64,000 nucleotides of DNA from Streptococcus mitis (GCF_000722685.1 NZ_JPFV01000011.1:124001-188000), one strand, 5' to 3'. Shown: positions 16,473-26,209, counted from the first letter of the stretch. Notes: generated by a model not told the origin, from the letters alone. A program made the numbers and translations.

Positions 16473-18923
16473 ATGTCTCAAAATAAACAAGATAAAGGAT
16501 TTCGTTTTTCTATTCGTAAACGTAGTGTTGGAGTATGTGGTGTTGCCATTGCAACATTTTTGCTAGGTTCTGGCCTTGTATTTCAAACAAATGTAGTAAA
16601 AGCAACAGAGCCAAGCGTTGCTGCAGTTGCTGGTGAAAATATTGCTGCACATAAGTCTGCAAGTCAGAGTTCGACTGCTTATGGTGCAGATGCTTCTAGA
16701 GCGGTTGACGGCAATCGAGATAATGACTACGGCCATCGCTCAGTTACTCATACAGATTTTCAAGATCATTCTTGGTGGAAAGTTGATTTAGCAAAGGAAG
16801 AAGGTGTGGGAACTGTTCGTATTTACAATCGTGGAGACAGTAATGTAGGGGATCGTTTATCTAATTTTGATGTTATTTTGTTAGATAAAGATGGAAATGA
16901 AGTGGCTCGTCAACATGTTGATAGTTTAAATGATCAACCAACAGTTGATGTTCAATTCACTGGAGTTAATGCACGATATGTAAAAATTGAATTAAATAAA
17001 TCTAAAACTGCACTTAGTTTAGCAGAAGTTGAAGTATATCGTTCTCTAGGTGAAAATATTGCTGCTCATAAATCTGCGAGTCAGAGTTCAATTGCTTATG
17101 GAGGAGATGCTTCTAGAGCAGTTGACGGTAATCGTGATAACGCATGGAGTCACCGTTCCGTTACCCATACAGATTTTCAAGATCATTCTTGGTGGAAAGT
17201 TGACTTAGAGAAAGAAGAATCAGTAGGAACTGTTCGTATTTACAATCGTGGAGATGGGGATGTAGCAAATCGTTTATCTAATTTTGATGTTATTTTGTTG
17301 GATAAAGATGGGAATGAAGCAGCTCGTCAACATGTAGATAGCTTAAACAATCAACCAACAGTTGATGTTCAATTCTCAGGAGTTGATGCACGATATGTAA
17401 AAATTGAATTAAATAAATCTAAAACTCCACTTAGTTTAGCAGAAGTTGAAGTATATCGTTCTGCAAAATCAGAAAAGATTGTAGAAAATAAGAAAACAGA
17501 AAATAAATCTAAAACAGATTTTACTGCAGAACTAAATAAATATTTGTTTGGTTTGAATTATGATAAAACAAATATTTTAACTAGACGAGGCGAGGCAATA
17601 GAAAATTACACGAATACAAGCACAAAACAACAAGGAAATGAATTTGTGGTTGTGGAAAAAGTGAAGAAGAACCTTTCTAGTGGTCATGCTGATGTTGCTA
17701 TTAATGGCAACGGAGATATTTTCCTAGGTGCTTTGTTTAAAGCAAATCAAGATCTCCTAGAAAATAAACCACAACAAATTAGCTTAGATCGTAGCAAAGG
17801 TAGAATTAGTGTTGATTTACCAGGAATGGTAGGCGGAGATAGCTATGTAGATGCTACACCAACTGTAAGTGGTATGCAGGAAGGTGTAAATACCCTGTTA
17901 AATCGTTGGCATGAAAAATATGCTGGGAAGAACCCTGCTCCAGCACGTATGCAGTACGAATCAACTTCTGCTTATAGCATGAATCAATTAAAAGCTAAAT
18001 TCGGAAGTGACTTTGAAAAAGTTGGAGTTAATCTAAAAATTGATTTTGAAGCTGTCAATAAAGGTGAAAAACAAATTGAGGTAGTTGATTTTAAACAAGT
18101 TTACTATACTGCTAACTTTGATGCTCCAAAAAATCCATCAGATGTATTTGCCTCAGGAGTAACAGTTGATCAATTGAAAGCACGTGGAATTGATGAAAAT
18201 ACTCCTCCTGTATATGTATCAAGCGTGTCATACGGACGTCAAATGTATGTCAAATTTGAAACAACAAGCAAGAGTACAGAATTGAAAGCAGCTATCAATG
18301 CTGTCATTAAAGGAGTACCTATTAAAGCTGAATCTGAATGGGCACGTGTCTTGAAAAATACAACAGTAACAGTTTCCATCGTAGGTGGAAATGCTGATGG
18401 CGCTGCACGTGTTGTGACAGGTACAGTAGAAGATTTGAAGAAATTGATTCAAGAAGGAGCTACTTTCAGTACGCAAAATCCTGCTGTTCCAATTTCTTAT
18501 AAGACTGCATTCTTGAAAGATAATCAAGTAGCCACAATTCAAAGCAATACAGACTACATTGAGACTAAAGTGACTTCATACAAAAATGGTTACCTCAATT
18601 TACACCATAAGGGAGCTTATATTGCTCGTTACTATGTTTACTGGGATGAAGTGACTTATGACAAGGATGGTGTTGAAAGTATTCGTTCACGTCAGTGGGA
18701 GCATAACGGTCAGAACAGAACAGCTGGTTTCCAAACTGAAATTCAATTTAGAGGAAATGTGCGCAATATACGCGTGAAGATTCAAGAAAAAACAGGTCTT
18801 GTTTGGGAACCATGGCGTACTGTTTACAATCGTACCGATCTTCCTTTAGTCCAAAAACGTACCATTATTAATTCAGGTACAACAATCAGACCAAAATACG
18901 ATGAAAAAGTTGAAAACAACTAA
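16473..18923 (+). CDS. Secreted cholesterol-dependent cytolysin with two tandem F5/8C lectin-like domains
   Basis: The 816-residue protein begins with a YSIRK-like signal (FSIRKRSVGVCGVAIATFLL) and has no LPXTG anchor, so it should be released. Two discoidin/F-type-lectin-like domains follow, about residues 55-192 and 194-331, each with SWWKVDL and YNRGD. The remaining ~470 residues are a full cytolysin core like pneumolysin. The undecapeptide is EKTGLVWEPWR (772-782), with Lys for the usual Cys and Pro as in intermedilysin. YVY at 721-723 and RS at 738-739 form a YxY-x14-RS motif, reported for CD59-binding cytolysins. The pair matching pneumolysin Thr459-Leu460 is Thr804-Ile805. It resembles lectinolysin/platelet-aggregation factor of S. 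mitis, which as I recall has one lectin domain. Confidence 0.93.
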   Translation: MSQNKQDKGFRFSIRKRSVGVCGVAIATFLLGSGLVFQTNVVKATEPSVAAVAGENIAAHKSASQSSTAYGADASRAVDGNRDNDYGHRSVTHTDFQDHSWWKVDLAKEEGVGTVRIYNRGDSNVGDRLSNFDVILLDKDGNEVARQHVDSLNDQPTVDVQFTGVNARYVKIELNKSKTALSLAEVEVYRSLGENIAAHKSASQSSIAYGGDASRAVDGNRDNAWSHRSVTHTDFQDHSWWKVDLEKEESVGTVRIYNRGDGDVANRLSNFDVILLDKDGNEAARQHVDSLNNQPTVDVQFSGVDARYVKIELNKSKTPLSLAEVEVYRSAKSEKIVENKKTENKSKTDFTAELNKYLFGLNYDKTNILTRRGEAIENYTNTSTKQQGNEFVVVEKVKKNLSSGHADVAINGNGDIFLGALFKANQDLLENKPQQISLDRSKGRISVDLPGMVGGDSYVDATPTVSGMQEGVNTLLNRWHEKYAGKNPAPARMQYESTSAYSMNQLKAKFGSDFEKVGVNLKIDFEAVNKGEKQIEVVDFKQVYYTANFDAPKNPSDVFASGVTVDQLKARGIDENTPPVYVSSVSYGRQMYVKFETTSKSTELKAAINAVIKGVPIKAESEWARVLKNTTVTVSIVGGNADGAARVVTGTVEDLKKLIQEGATFSTQNPAVPISYKTAFLKDNQVATIQSNTDYIETKVTSYKNGYLNLHHKGAYIARYYVYWDEVTYDKDGVESIRSRQWEHNGQNRTAGFQTEIQFRGNVRNIRVKIQEKTGLVWEPWRTVYNRTDLPLVQKRTIINSGTTIRPKYDEKVENN
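16632..17465 (+). repeat. 417-bp tandem duplication encoding the two lectin-like domains
   Basis: Two in-frame units of 417 bp (139 codons), 16632-17048 and 17049-17465, are highly similar in DNA as well as protein. Both start GGTGAAAATATTGCTGC and end GAAGTATATCGTTCT. Differences cluster near NDYG versus NAWS and SNVGD versus GDVAN, around the likely sugar-binding face. Confidence 0.9.
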
Positions 18924-18955
18924 TTCTCACTTATAAAAATAATTAGTTATACTAA

Positions 18956-19006
18956 TGAATTGAACCCCAAAAGTTAGTCCAAATTCTAACTCTTGGGGTG
19001 TTTTTC
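18956..19006 (+). terminator. Terminator of the cytolysin gene, derived from an IS3-type left end
   Basis: CCCCAAAAGTTAG (18965-18977) pairs with CTAACTCTTGGGG (18986-18998) with one mismatch and is followed by TGTTTTTC. The stretch TGAATTGAACCCCAAAAGTTAG closely resembles the left end of the IS3-type elements at 6323 and 40016, so this looks like a fossil IS end serving as terminator. The T-tract became the target of the ISL3-family insertion. Confidence 0.65.
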
Positions 19007-20419
19007 GGCTCTTTGTCAACTGTAGTGGGTTGAAGAAAAGCTATGATCGAGAAAGGACGAAATTTGTCCTTTCTTTTTTGATGTTCAGAGCGATAAAAAT
19101 CCGTTTTTTGAAGTTTTCAAAGTTCCGAAAACCAAAGGCATTGCGTTTGATAAGTTTGATGAGATTATTGGTCGCTTCTAATTTAGCATTAGAATAGGGT
19201 AACTGAAGGGCATTGACGATTTTCTCTTTGTCCTTTAGAAAGGTTTTAAAGACAGTATGAAAAAGAGGATGAACCTGCTTTAGATTGTCTTCAATGAGTC
19301 CAAAGAATTTCTCAGACTCCTTATTCTGAAAGTGAAAAAGCAAGAGCTGATAGAGATTATAGTGGCATTTCAAATCTTCTGAATAGGTCAAAAGCTTGTC
19401 TAGGATTTCTTTATTGGTTAAGTGCATACGAAAAGTAGGGCGATAAAAACGTTTATCACTAAGTTTACGACTATCCTGTTGAATGAGTTTCCAGTAGCGC
19501 TTGATAGCCTTGTATTCATGAGATTTTCGCTCAAACTGATTCATGATTTGGACACGCACACGACTCATAGCACGGCTTAAGTGTTGAACGATGTGAAAGC
19601 GATCAAGTACAATTTTAGCACACGGAAAACGCTGTTTAGCCAAGTCATAGTAGGGACTAAACATATCCATAGTAATGATTTTCACCTGACAGCTAACGGC
19701 TCTATCATATTTAAGAAAGTGATCTCGAATGACGGCTTGTGTTCTACCCTCAAGAACAGTGATGATATTGAGCTTGTCAAAATCTTGTGCAATGAAACTC
19801 ATCTTTCCCTTAGTGAAGGCATACTCGTCCCAGGACATAATCTCAGGAAGATGAGAAAAATCATGATTAAAGTGAAAGTCATTGAGCTTACGAATAACAG
19901 TTGAAGTTGAAATGGCCAGCTGATGAGCAATATCGGTCATAGAAGTCTTTTCAATCAACTTTTGAGCAATCTTTCGGTTGACGATACGAGGGATTTGGTG
20001 ATTCTTCTTGACGATAGAAATCTCAGCGACCATCATTTTCAAGCAATGATAGCACTTGAAACGACGCTTTTTTAGAAGAATTCTGGTAGGCATACCAGTC
20101 ATTTCAAAGTAAGGAATTTTTGATGTTTTTGAAAGTCATATTTCTTCATTTGACTTCCGCACTCGGGACAAGATGGAGTATCATAGTCCAGTCTAGCGAT
20201 GATTTTCTTGTGTGTATCCTTCTTGATGATATCTAGAATCTGGATATTAGGATCTTTGATATCGAGTAATTTTGTGATAAAATATAGTTGTTCCATAGGA
20301 TTCTTTCTAATGAGTTGTTTTGTCGCTTTTCATTGTAGGTCATATGGGACTTTTTTTCTACACAAAAATAGGCTCCATAATATCTATAGGGAGGTATCCA
20401 CTACAAATATTATAGAGCC
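19007..20419 (-). mobile_element. ISL3-family insertion sequence with 8-bp target duplication
   Basis: This 1413-bp element has ends GGCTCTTTGTCAACTGTAGTGG (left) and, on the other strand, GGCTCTATAATATTTGTAGTGG (right), which are imperfect inverted repeats. It is flanked by the perfect 8-bp direct repeat TGTTTTTC (18999-19006 and 20420-20427), the target size expected for ISL3. A subterminal inverted repeat lies at the right end (20371-20383 with 20407-20419). The transposase on the minus strand is frameshifted. Intact target duplication suggests a fairly recent insertion. Confidence 0.92.
19041..20296 (-). pseudogene. ISL3-family transposase, frameshifted
   Basis: The 5' part (20296 to 20099) encodes 65 residues with a zinc-finger pair CPECGS and the continuation CYHCLK in the second part, as in ISL3 transposases. 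The second part (20102 to 19041, 353 residues) holds the helix-turn-helix (IAHQLAISTSTVIRKL) and the DDE region (MSWDEYAF, ITMDMFSPY, NAKLEATNNLIKLIKR). The join reads QKHQKFLTLK-stop where the other frame gives SKIPYFE, consistent with loss of one base near 20125. A functional protein would need about 418 residues in one frame. Confidence 0.88.
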
Positions 20420-20427
20420 TGTTTTTC

Positions 20428-20944
20428 TGTGTCTTGTTTTATGAGTAGTTGGCATATAAGTATATAGATATTAATCGTTCTTGTGAATAGATTATAGATT
20501 TATTAGACCCAAGGTAAGAAGTCATCTCTTGTTTTTATATTCAAAGCTATAGTGGTTAATATTTAAGGAGGCGATAAAGTTCAAGTAGCCAATAAGAAGA
20601 AATTCTCTTGTAGTTTAAGATTTTTTAGGATAGTTATGAATTTAATTCTCGATAAAGGGATCTATTTTAGGAGTCATTTTCTAGCTTCTTTAGGTAACCA
20701 TCTCCGAATGGACCTCTTGTGATTCGCATTAGTTTACTTTTTCCATAGGGCATAGGAGTGTGTATAGTAGATATATTTACTGTAAAATGTCTATTCTGTG
20801 TTTTATTATGGATATATTTACTTCAATTTCTCCTAAGCATTGAGTTTTAACTCATGTTCCTCAAAAAGATGTTTAATGAGGTTAAAATTGTTAAATTTGA
20901 GTATAATATCTTGTAAAAAATTCTAAAATCCTATAAAATAAAAA
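20428..20944. other. AT-rich spacer with no recognisable gene
   Basis: About 520 bp between the ISL3 target duplication and cppA. I see no ORF with a ribosome site, no BOX, tRNA or clear terminator. It contains weak inverted repeats and TATAAT-like sequences near 20900. It may be decayed sequence left from earlier insertions next to the cytolysin gene. Confidence 0.5.
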
Positions 20945-20959
20945 GTGACGGAGGAATTT

Positions 20960-21685
20960 ATGAATGTAAATCAGATTGTACGGATTATTCCTACTTTAAA
21001 AGTTAATAATAGAAAATTAAATGAAACATTTTATATTGAAACCCTTGGCATGAAGGCCTTGTTAGAAGAGTCGGCCTTTCTGTCACTAGGTGATCAAACA
21101 GGTCTAGAAAAGCTGGTTTTAGAAGAAGCTCCAAGTATGCGCACTCGTAAGGTAGAGGGAAGAAAGAAACTAGCTAGATTGATTATCAAGGTGGAAAATC
21201 CCTTGGAAATTGAAGGACTCTTATCTAAAACAGATTCGATTCATCGATTATATAAAGGTCAAAACGGCTACGCTTTTGAAATTTACTCTCCAGAAGATGA
21301 TTTGATTTTGATTCATGCGGAAGATGATAGAGAAAGCCTAGTAGAAGTAGGAGAAAAGCCTGAATTTCAAACAGATTTGGAATCAATTCCTTTAAGTAAA
21401 TTTGAAATTTCTATGGAATTACATCTCCAAACTGATATCGAAAGTTTCTTGGAGCTATCTGAAATGGGGACATCACTTGATTTTATCCCAGCACAGGGGC
21501 AGGATTTGACTGTGGACAATACGGTTACTTGGGACTTATCTATGCTCAAGTTCTTGGTCAATGAACTAGATATAGCAAGTCTTCGCAAGAAATTTGAGTC
21601 TACTGAATATTTTATTCCTAAGTCTGAAAAATTCTTCCTTGGTAAAGATAGAAATAATGTTGAATTGTGGTTTGAAGAAGTATGA
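20960..21685 (+). CDS. cppA: CppA-family protein (putative C3-degrading proteinase)
   Basis: This 241-residue protein resembles streptococcal CppA, described as degrading complement C3 or acting in virulence-related roles. The N-terminal half has a glyoxalase/vicinal-oxygen-chelate look (RIIPTLKVNNRKLNETFYIETLG, with DDLILIHAEDD near residue 115) and the C-terminal half repeats a related fold. No signal peptide is visible, so the extracellular protease role is doubtful from sequence alone. The start ATG 20960 lies 5 bp after GGAGG. It overlaps the next gene by 4 bp (ATGA). Confidence 0.8.
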   Translation: MNVNQIVRIIPTLKVNNRKLNETFYIETLGMKALLEESAFLSLGDQTGLEKLVLEEAPSMRTRKVEGRKKLARLIIKVENPLEIEGLLSKTDSIHRLYKGQNGYAFEIYSPEDDLILIHAEDDRESLVEVGEKPEFQTDLESIPLSKFEISMELHLQTDIESFLELSEMGTSLDFIPAQGQDLTVDNTVTWDLSMLKFLVNELDIASLRKKFESTEYFIPKSEKFFLGKDRNNVELWFEEV

Positions 21686-22617
21686 AGTGGACCAAAATTA
21701 TTAAAAAAATAGAAGAACAAATCGAGGCAGGGATTTATCCCGGAGCCTCTTTTGCGTATTTTAAGGACAATCAATGGACGGAGTTCTATTTAGGACAGAG
21801 TGAACCAGAGCATGGCTTGCAGACAGAGGCAGGATTGGTTTATGACCTAGCTAGTGTCAGCAAGGTTGTTGGTGTTGGCACAGTTTGTACCTTCTTGTGG
21901 GAAAAAGGCAAATTAGATATTGACAGACCTGTCACCGATTTTTTACCTGAGAGTGATTATCCAGACATCACTATTCGCCAGATCTTAACTCACGCTACAG
22001 ACCTTGATCCGTTTATTCCCAATCGTGATCTTTTAACAGCCCCTGAATTAAAGGAATCTATGTTTCATCTCAACAGACGAAGTCAATCAGCCTTTCTTTA
22101 TTCGGATGTCCATTTTTTGCTGTTAGGTTTTATCTTGGAAAGAATCTTTGATCAAGATTTGGATGTAATTTTACAGGAGCAAGTTTGGAATCCTTGGGAA
22201 ATGACGGAAACCCAGTTTGGTCCTGTTGAGTTTGCTGTTCCAACAGTCAGAGGTGTAGAGACCGGTATGGTACATGATCCCAAGGCTCGCCTTCTGGGCA
22301 GGCATGCAGGTAGTGCTGGTTTGTTTTCGACTGTAAAGGATTTACAAATCTTTTTAGAACACTATTTAGCAGATGATTTTGCAAGAGATTTGAGTCAAAA
22401 TTTTTCTCCTTTGGATGATAAGGAGCGTTCTTTAGCATGGAATTTGGAAGGAGATTGGCTAGACCATACGGGCTATACAGGTACCTTTATCATGTGGAAT
22501 CGTCAGAAGCAAGAAGCGGCTATTTTCCTATCGAATCGTACCTATGAAAAGGATGAGCGTGCTCAATGGATTTTAGACCGTAATCAAGTGATGGACTTGA
22601 TTCGTAAAGAAGAGTAA
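21682..22617 (+). CDS. Serine hydrolase of the beta-lactamase/penicillin-binding-protein (class C) family
   Basis: This 311-residue enzyme has the SxxK motif Ser58-Val-Ser-Lys61 in DLASVSKVVG. YSDVHFLLLG is the YxN-like second motif with Asp for Asn, and a DHTGYTGT segment stands where KTG is expected. There is no obvious signal peptide, so it is probably a cytosolic or non-classically placed esterase/carboxypeptidase-like enzyme, not a resistance beta-lactamase. Overlap with cppA (ATGA) and an 8-bp gap to the next gene indicate one operon. Confidence 0.85.
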   Translation: MKWTKIIKKIEEQIEAGIYPGASFAYFKDNQWTEFYLGQSEPEHGLQTEAGLVYDLASVSKVVGVGTVCTFLWEKGKLDIDRPVTDFLPESDYPDITIRQILTHATDLDPFIPNRDLLTAPELKESMFHLNRRSQSAFLYSDVHFLLLGFILERIFDQDLDVILQEQVWNPWEMTETQFGPVEFAVPTVRGVETGMVHDPKARLLGRHAGSAGLFSTVKDLQIFLEHYLADDFARDLSQNFSPLDDKERSLAWNLEGDWLDHTGYTGTFIMWNRQKQEAAIFLSNRTYEKDERAQWILDRNQVMDLIRKEE

Positions 22618-22625
22618 GGAGAGGC

Positions 22626-23522
22626 ATGTCAAATAGTTTAAAAGGGACTCTATTAACAGTTGTGGCTGGTATTGCTTGGGGTTTGTCAGGAACGAGTGGT
22701 CAATACCTGATGGCGCACGGAATTTCGGCTCTGGTTTTGACCAACTTGCGTCTTTTAATCGCTGGTGGAATTCTTATGCTCTTGTCTTATGTTACCGCAA
22801 AGGATAAAATGCTGGCCTTTTTAAAGGATAGAAAGAGTTTGCTGTCTCTTCTCATTTTTTCTCTAATTGGTCTTTTTCTCAACCAATTTGCCTATCTGTC
22901 TGCTATTCAGGAGACCAATGCAGGTACCGCGACAGTGCTTCAGTATGTTTGTCCTGTCGGGATTTTGGTTTATAGCTGTATCAAGGATAAGGTGGCGCCG
23001 ACACTGGGAGAGATTGTTTCTATCATATTAGCTATCGGAGGAACCTTCCTGATCGCAACAGATGGGCAGTTGGACCAGTTATCTATGACACCTGCAGGTC
23101 TGTTCTGGGGTCTCTTTTCCGCTCTGACTTACGCACTTTATATTATTTTGCCAATAGCCTTGATTAAGAAGTGGGGGAGCAGCTTGGTCATCGGTGTGGG
23201 AATGGTCATAGCAGGTTTTGTCGCCCTTCCTTTTACAGGAGTTCTACAGACTGCTATCCCAACTAGTCTTGATTTTCTCCTCGCTTTTGCGGGTATTATC
23301 CTTATCGGGACTGTCTTTGCCTATACAGCCTTCTTAAAGGGAACCAGTCTGATAGGACCGGTTAAGTCAAGTTTGTTGGCTTCAATTGAGCCAATCTCTG
23401 CGGTTTTCTTTGCCTTCTTAATTATGAATGAACAATTTTATCCCATTGATTTTCTTGGCATGGCAATGATATTAATTGCAGTAACTCTGATTTCTTTGAA
23501 AGATTTACTCTTAGAAAAATAA
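22626..23522 (+). CDS. EamA/DMT-family transporter
   Basis: The 298-residue membrane protein has ten hydrophobic segments in two EamA halves, starting GTLLTVVAGIAWGLSGTSGQYL and with a second half from PAGLFWGLFSALTYALYI. Proteins of this drug/metabolite transporter family export or import amino acids and other small metabolites; the substrate cannot be read from the sequence. GGAGAGGC precedes the start. It ends the cppA operon ahead of a terminator shared with gntR. Confidence 0.9.
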   Translation: MSNSLKGTLLTVVAGIAWGLSGTSGQYLMAHGISALVLTNLRLLIAGGILMLLSYVTAKDKMLAFLKDRKSLLSLLIFSLIGLFLNQFAYLSAIQETNAGTATVLQYVCPVGILVYSCIKDKVAPTLGEIVSIILAIGGTFLIATDGQLDQLSMTPAGLFWGLFSALTYALYIILPIALIKKWGSSLVIGVGMVIAGFVALPFTGVLQTAIPTSLDFLLAFAGIILIGTVFAYTAFLKGTSLIGPVKSSLLASIEPISAVFFAFLIMNEQFYPIDFLGMAMILIAVTLISLKDLLLEK

Positions 23523-23527
23523 AAAAG

Positions 23528-23554
23528 ACTCTTTGTCCGTGACAGAGAGTTTTT
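23528..23554. terminator. Bidirectional terminator between the EamA gene and gntR
   Basis: ACTCTTTGTC (23528-23537) pairs with GACAGAGAGT (23541-23550) with one wobble. An A-run precedes it and TTTTT follows, so it can serve both convergent genes. Confidence 0.8.
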
Positions 23555-23564
23555 ATGTAGTAAT

Positions 23565-24272
23565 CTAATTGTTCTCAAGATAAAATTCAAAACGTTCGCC
23601 TACATATTGACTTTTTACATATTCAAATGCAGTACCATCTTCTAGGTAGGAAACCTGAGTCAAACCAAGAATAGCATGTCCTTTTTCAACTTCCAAATAG
23701 TGAGCAATTTTTTCTTTAGCAAGGCGAGCATAGATAGTCTGCTGTGATTTACCGATGCGGTAGCCATGTTTTTGCAAAGTTTGGAAGAAATGACTGGTGA
23801 TTTCTTCCTTTTTAAAGTCCTTAATGAATTTTTCAGGAATAGAAGCAACCTCATAAACCAGAGGAACTTTGTCGGCATAGCGAACACGTTCCATTCGGAT
23901 AATGTTTTCGGTTGGAGAAATTCCTAACTTAGCAACTTCTTGCTCATTGGGAATGGTTTTTCTGTAGGAAATGAGTTGACTAGAGGGAATTTTGCCTTGG
24001 GACTTAACAATTTCAGTAAAACTGGTTGTCCCTCGCATCTTTTCTTGTACCCGAGTACTGGAAACAAAGGTGCCGCTTCCTACACGACGCTCTAAAACGC
24101 CTTCTTCGACTAATAGAGATACGGCTTGGCGGAGGGTCATGCGACTAACCGCAAACTGCTCAGCTAAATCTCGTTCACTGGGAAGTCTCTCACCAATGGC
24201 CCAACGGTGCTCGTCAATATCCTTTTTAATCTGATCGTGGATTTTCATATAAGCAGGTAGCATATTTTTCAC
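23565..24272 (-). CDS. GntR-family transcriptional regulator (HutC/UTRA type)
   Basis: This 235-residue regulator has an N-terminal winged helix (GERLPSERDLAEQF, VSRMTLRQAVSLLVEEGVLERRVGSGTFV) and a C-terminal UTRA ligand domain from about residue 90, with RVRYADKVPLVYEV. The coordinates start at GTG 24272; an ATG three codons later (24263) is as likely, and both have only weak ribosome sites. It is divergent from guaA with about 130 bp between, so it could control guaA or itself. The ligand is unknown; HutC-type domains often bind sugar phosphates or amino acids. Confidence 0.9.
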   Translation of the reverse strand: MKNMLPAYMKIHDQIKKDIDEHRWAIGERLPSERDLAEQFAVSRMTLRQAVSLLVEEGVLERRVGSGTFVSSTRVQEKMRGTTSFTEIVKSQGKIPSSQLISYRKTIPNEQEVAKLGISPTENIIRMERVRYADKVPLVYEVASIPEKFIKDFKKEEITSHFFQTLQKHGYRIGKSQQTIYARLAKEKIAHYLEVEKGHAILGLTQVSYLEDGTAFEYVKSQYVGERFEFYLENN

Positions 24273-24404
24273 TTCATTTCTATCTTTTCTCTATTGTACC
24301 CCAATAAACTAGAAAAAGTCAAACTTCGCCTTGTTTAGTTGGTAATTCGCCCTTATTTGTGATAGAATATTGAAAAAAGATATTTCTTTTGAGAAAGGAA
24401 AAAG

Positions 24405-25967
24405 ATGAGCAACATTTCAACTGATTTGCAAGATGTAGAAAAAATCATCGTGCTGGACTATGGTAGCCAGTACAACCAGCTGATTTCACGCCGTATCCGT
24501 GAGATTGGAGTTTTTTCAGAACTAAAAAGCCATAAAATTTCAGCTGCTGAAGTTCGTGAAATCAACCCTGTAGGAATTATCCTTTCAGGCGGACCAAACT
24601 CTGTATACGAAGATGGTTCATTTGATATTGACCCAGAAATCTTCGAACTGGGTATTCCTATTTTGGGTATCTGCTACGGTATGCAGTTATTGACCCATAA
24701 ACTTGGAGGAAAAGTTGTCCCTGCAGGTGACGCTGGAAATCGTGAATATGGTCAATCAACTCTAACTCACACACCATCAGCTCTTTTTGAATCAACACCT
24801 GATGAACAGACTGTTTTGATGAGCCACGGTGATGCAGTTACTGAGATTCCTGCTGACTTTGTTCGTACAGGAACTTCAGCTGATTGCCCATACGCAGCCA
24901 TCGAAAACCCAGATAAACACATTTACGGTATCCAATTCCACCCAGAAGTTCGCCATTCTGTATACGGAAATGATATCCTTCGTAACTTTGCCCTTAACAT
25001 CTGTAAGGCTAAAGGCGACTGGTCAATGGATAACTTTATTGACATGCAGATCCAAAAAATCCGTGAAACAGTTGGAGATAAACGTGTCCTTCTTGGCCTA
25101 TCAGGTGGAGTTGACTCTTCAGTTGTTGGGGTTCTTCTTCAGAAAGCAATTGGCGATCAATTGATCTGTATTTTTGTGGATCATGGTCTTCTTCGTAAAG
25201 GAGAAGCGGATCAAGTTATGGACATGCTTGGTGGTAAGTTTGGTTTGAATATAGTCAAAGCAGACGCTGCTAAACGTTTCCTTGACAAACTTGCAGGTGT
25301 TTCTGACCCTGAACAAAAACGTAAAATCATCGGAAATGAATTTGTCTATGTCTTTGATGACGAAGCAAGCAAGCTCAAAGATGTGAAATTCCTTGCTCAA
25401 GGTACCTTATATACAGACGTTATCGAGTCTGGTACAGATACAGCTCAAACTATCAAGTCACACCACAATGTGGGTGGTCTTCCAGAAGACATGCAATTTG
25501 AATTGATTGAACCGCTCAATACTCTTTACAAGGACGAAGTTCGTGCCCTTGGTACAGAGCTTGGCATGCCAGACCATATCGTATGGCGCCAACCATTCCC
25601 AGGTCCAGGTCTTGCTATCCGTGTCATGGGTGAAATCACTGAAGAAAAATTGGAAACAGTTCGCGAATCAGATGCTATCCTTCGTGAAGAAATCGCTAAA
25701 GCTGGTCTTGACCGCGATATCTGGCAATACTTCACTGTCAACACAGGCGTTCGTTCAGTTGGTGTTATGGGTGACGGTCGTACGTATGACTACACAATTG
25801 CAATCCGTGCTATTACCTCTATCGATGGTATGACTGCTGATTTTGCCAAAATTCCTTGGGAAGTTCTTCAAAAAATTTCAGTACGTATCGTAAACGAAGT
25901 GGATCATGTGAACCGCATCGTCTATGATATTACAAGTAAACCACCTGCAACCGTTGAGTGGGAATAG
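24405..25967 (+). CDS. guaA: GMP synthase (glutamine-hydrolysing)
   Basis: This 520-residue cytosolic enzyme converts XMP, glutamine and ATP to GMP. The N-terminal class I amidotransferase has Cys90 in GICYGMQ and the catalytic His in QFHPEV. The ATP-pyrophosphatase part has the P-loop SGGVDSS (233-239). The C-terminal dimerisation domain ends in [16 protein letters not shown] / TGATAGAAT promoter with an 18-bp spacer lies about 45 bp upstream and GAGAAAGGAA precedes the start. Confidence 0.97.
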   Translation: MSNISTDLQDVEKIIVLDYGSQYNQLISRRIREIGVFSELKSHKISAAEVREINPVGIILSGGPNSVYEDGSFDIDPEIFELGIPILGICYGMQLLTHKLGGKVVPAGDAGNREYGQSTLTHTPSALFESTPDEQTVLMSHGDAVTEIPADFVRTGTSADCPYAAIENPDKHIYGIQFHPEVRHSVYGNDILRNFALNICKAKGDWSMDNFIDMQIQKIRETVGDKRVLLGLSGGVDSSVVGVLLQKAIGDQLICIFVDHGLLRKGEADQVMDMLGGKFGLNIVKADAAKRFLDKLAGVSDPEQKRKIIGNEFVYVFDDEASKLKDVKFLAQGTLYTDVIESGTDTAQTIKSHHNVGGLPEDMQFELIEPLNTLYKDEVRALGTELGMPDHIVWRQPFPGPGLAIRVMGEITEEKLETVRESDAILREEIAKAGLDRDIWQYFTVNTGVRSVGVMGDGRTYDYTIAIRAITSIDGMTADFAKIPWEVLQKISVRIVNEVDHVNRIVYDITSKPPATVEWE

Positions 25968-26001
25968 TCATCCAAGGACTAATTTTATATAGTTTAACGA
26001 G

Positions 26002-26026
26002 CCAGTATCTTTGGATACTGGTTTTT
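26002..26026 (+). terminator. Terminator after guaA
   Basis: CCAGTATC (26002-26009) and GATACTGG (26014-26021) form a perfect 8-bp stem with a 4-base loop followed by TTTTT. Confidence 0.88.
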
Positions 26027-26209
26027 GCTTTCCTAGACTTTTTGATTACCTTTTAAAACTGGGTTAATTTTCGACAGTTTAATAGTTATTATGTAAAGCT
26101 TAAAAGATTAGAATTGTCAAAACAATCTTTCTAGGCTTGATTTTATCACTTATTTGCTATAAAATGAGAAGGAAAACGTCAAACTTTTATATTGCAAATA
26201 GGAGAAAAC

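Noticed and set aside
20099..20130. Programmed frameshift in the ISL3-family transposase
   Set aside because: No proper X-XXY-YYZ slippery heptamer is in frame and ISL3 transposases are normally one ORF, so a deletion is simpler.
20199..20444. Plus-strand ORF across the right end of the ISL3 element
   Set aside because: It lies antisense to the transposase start, has no ribosome site and no protein-like conservation.
21682..22617. Serine hydrolase as a true beta-lactamase
   Set aside because: No signal peptide is visible, the second motif is YSD not YxN, and the third motif is not KTG; a resistance role is not supported.
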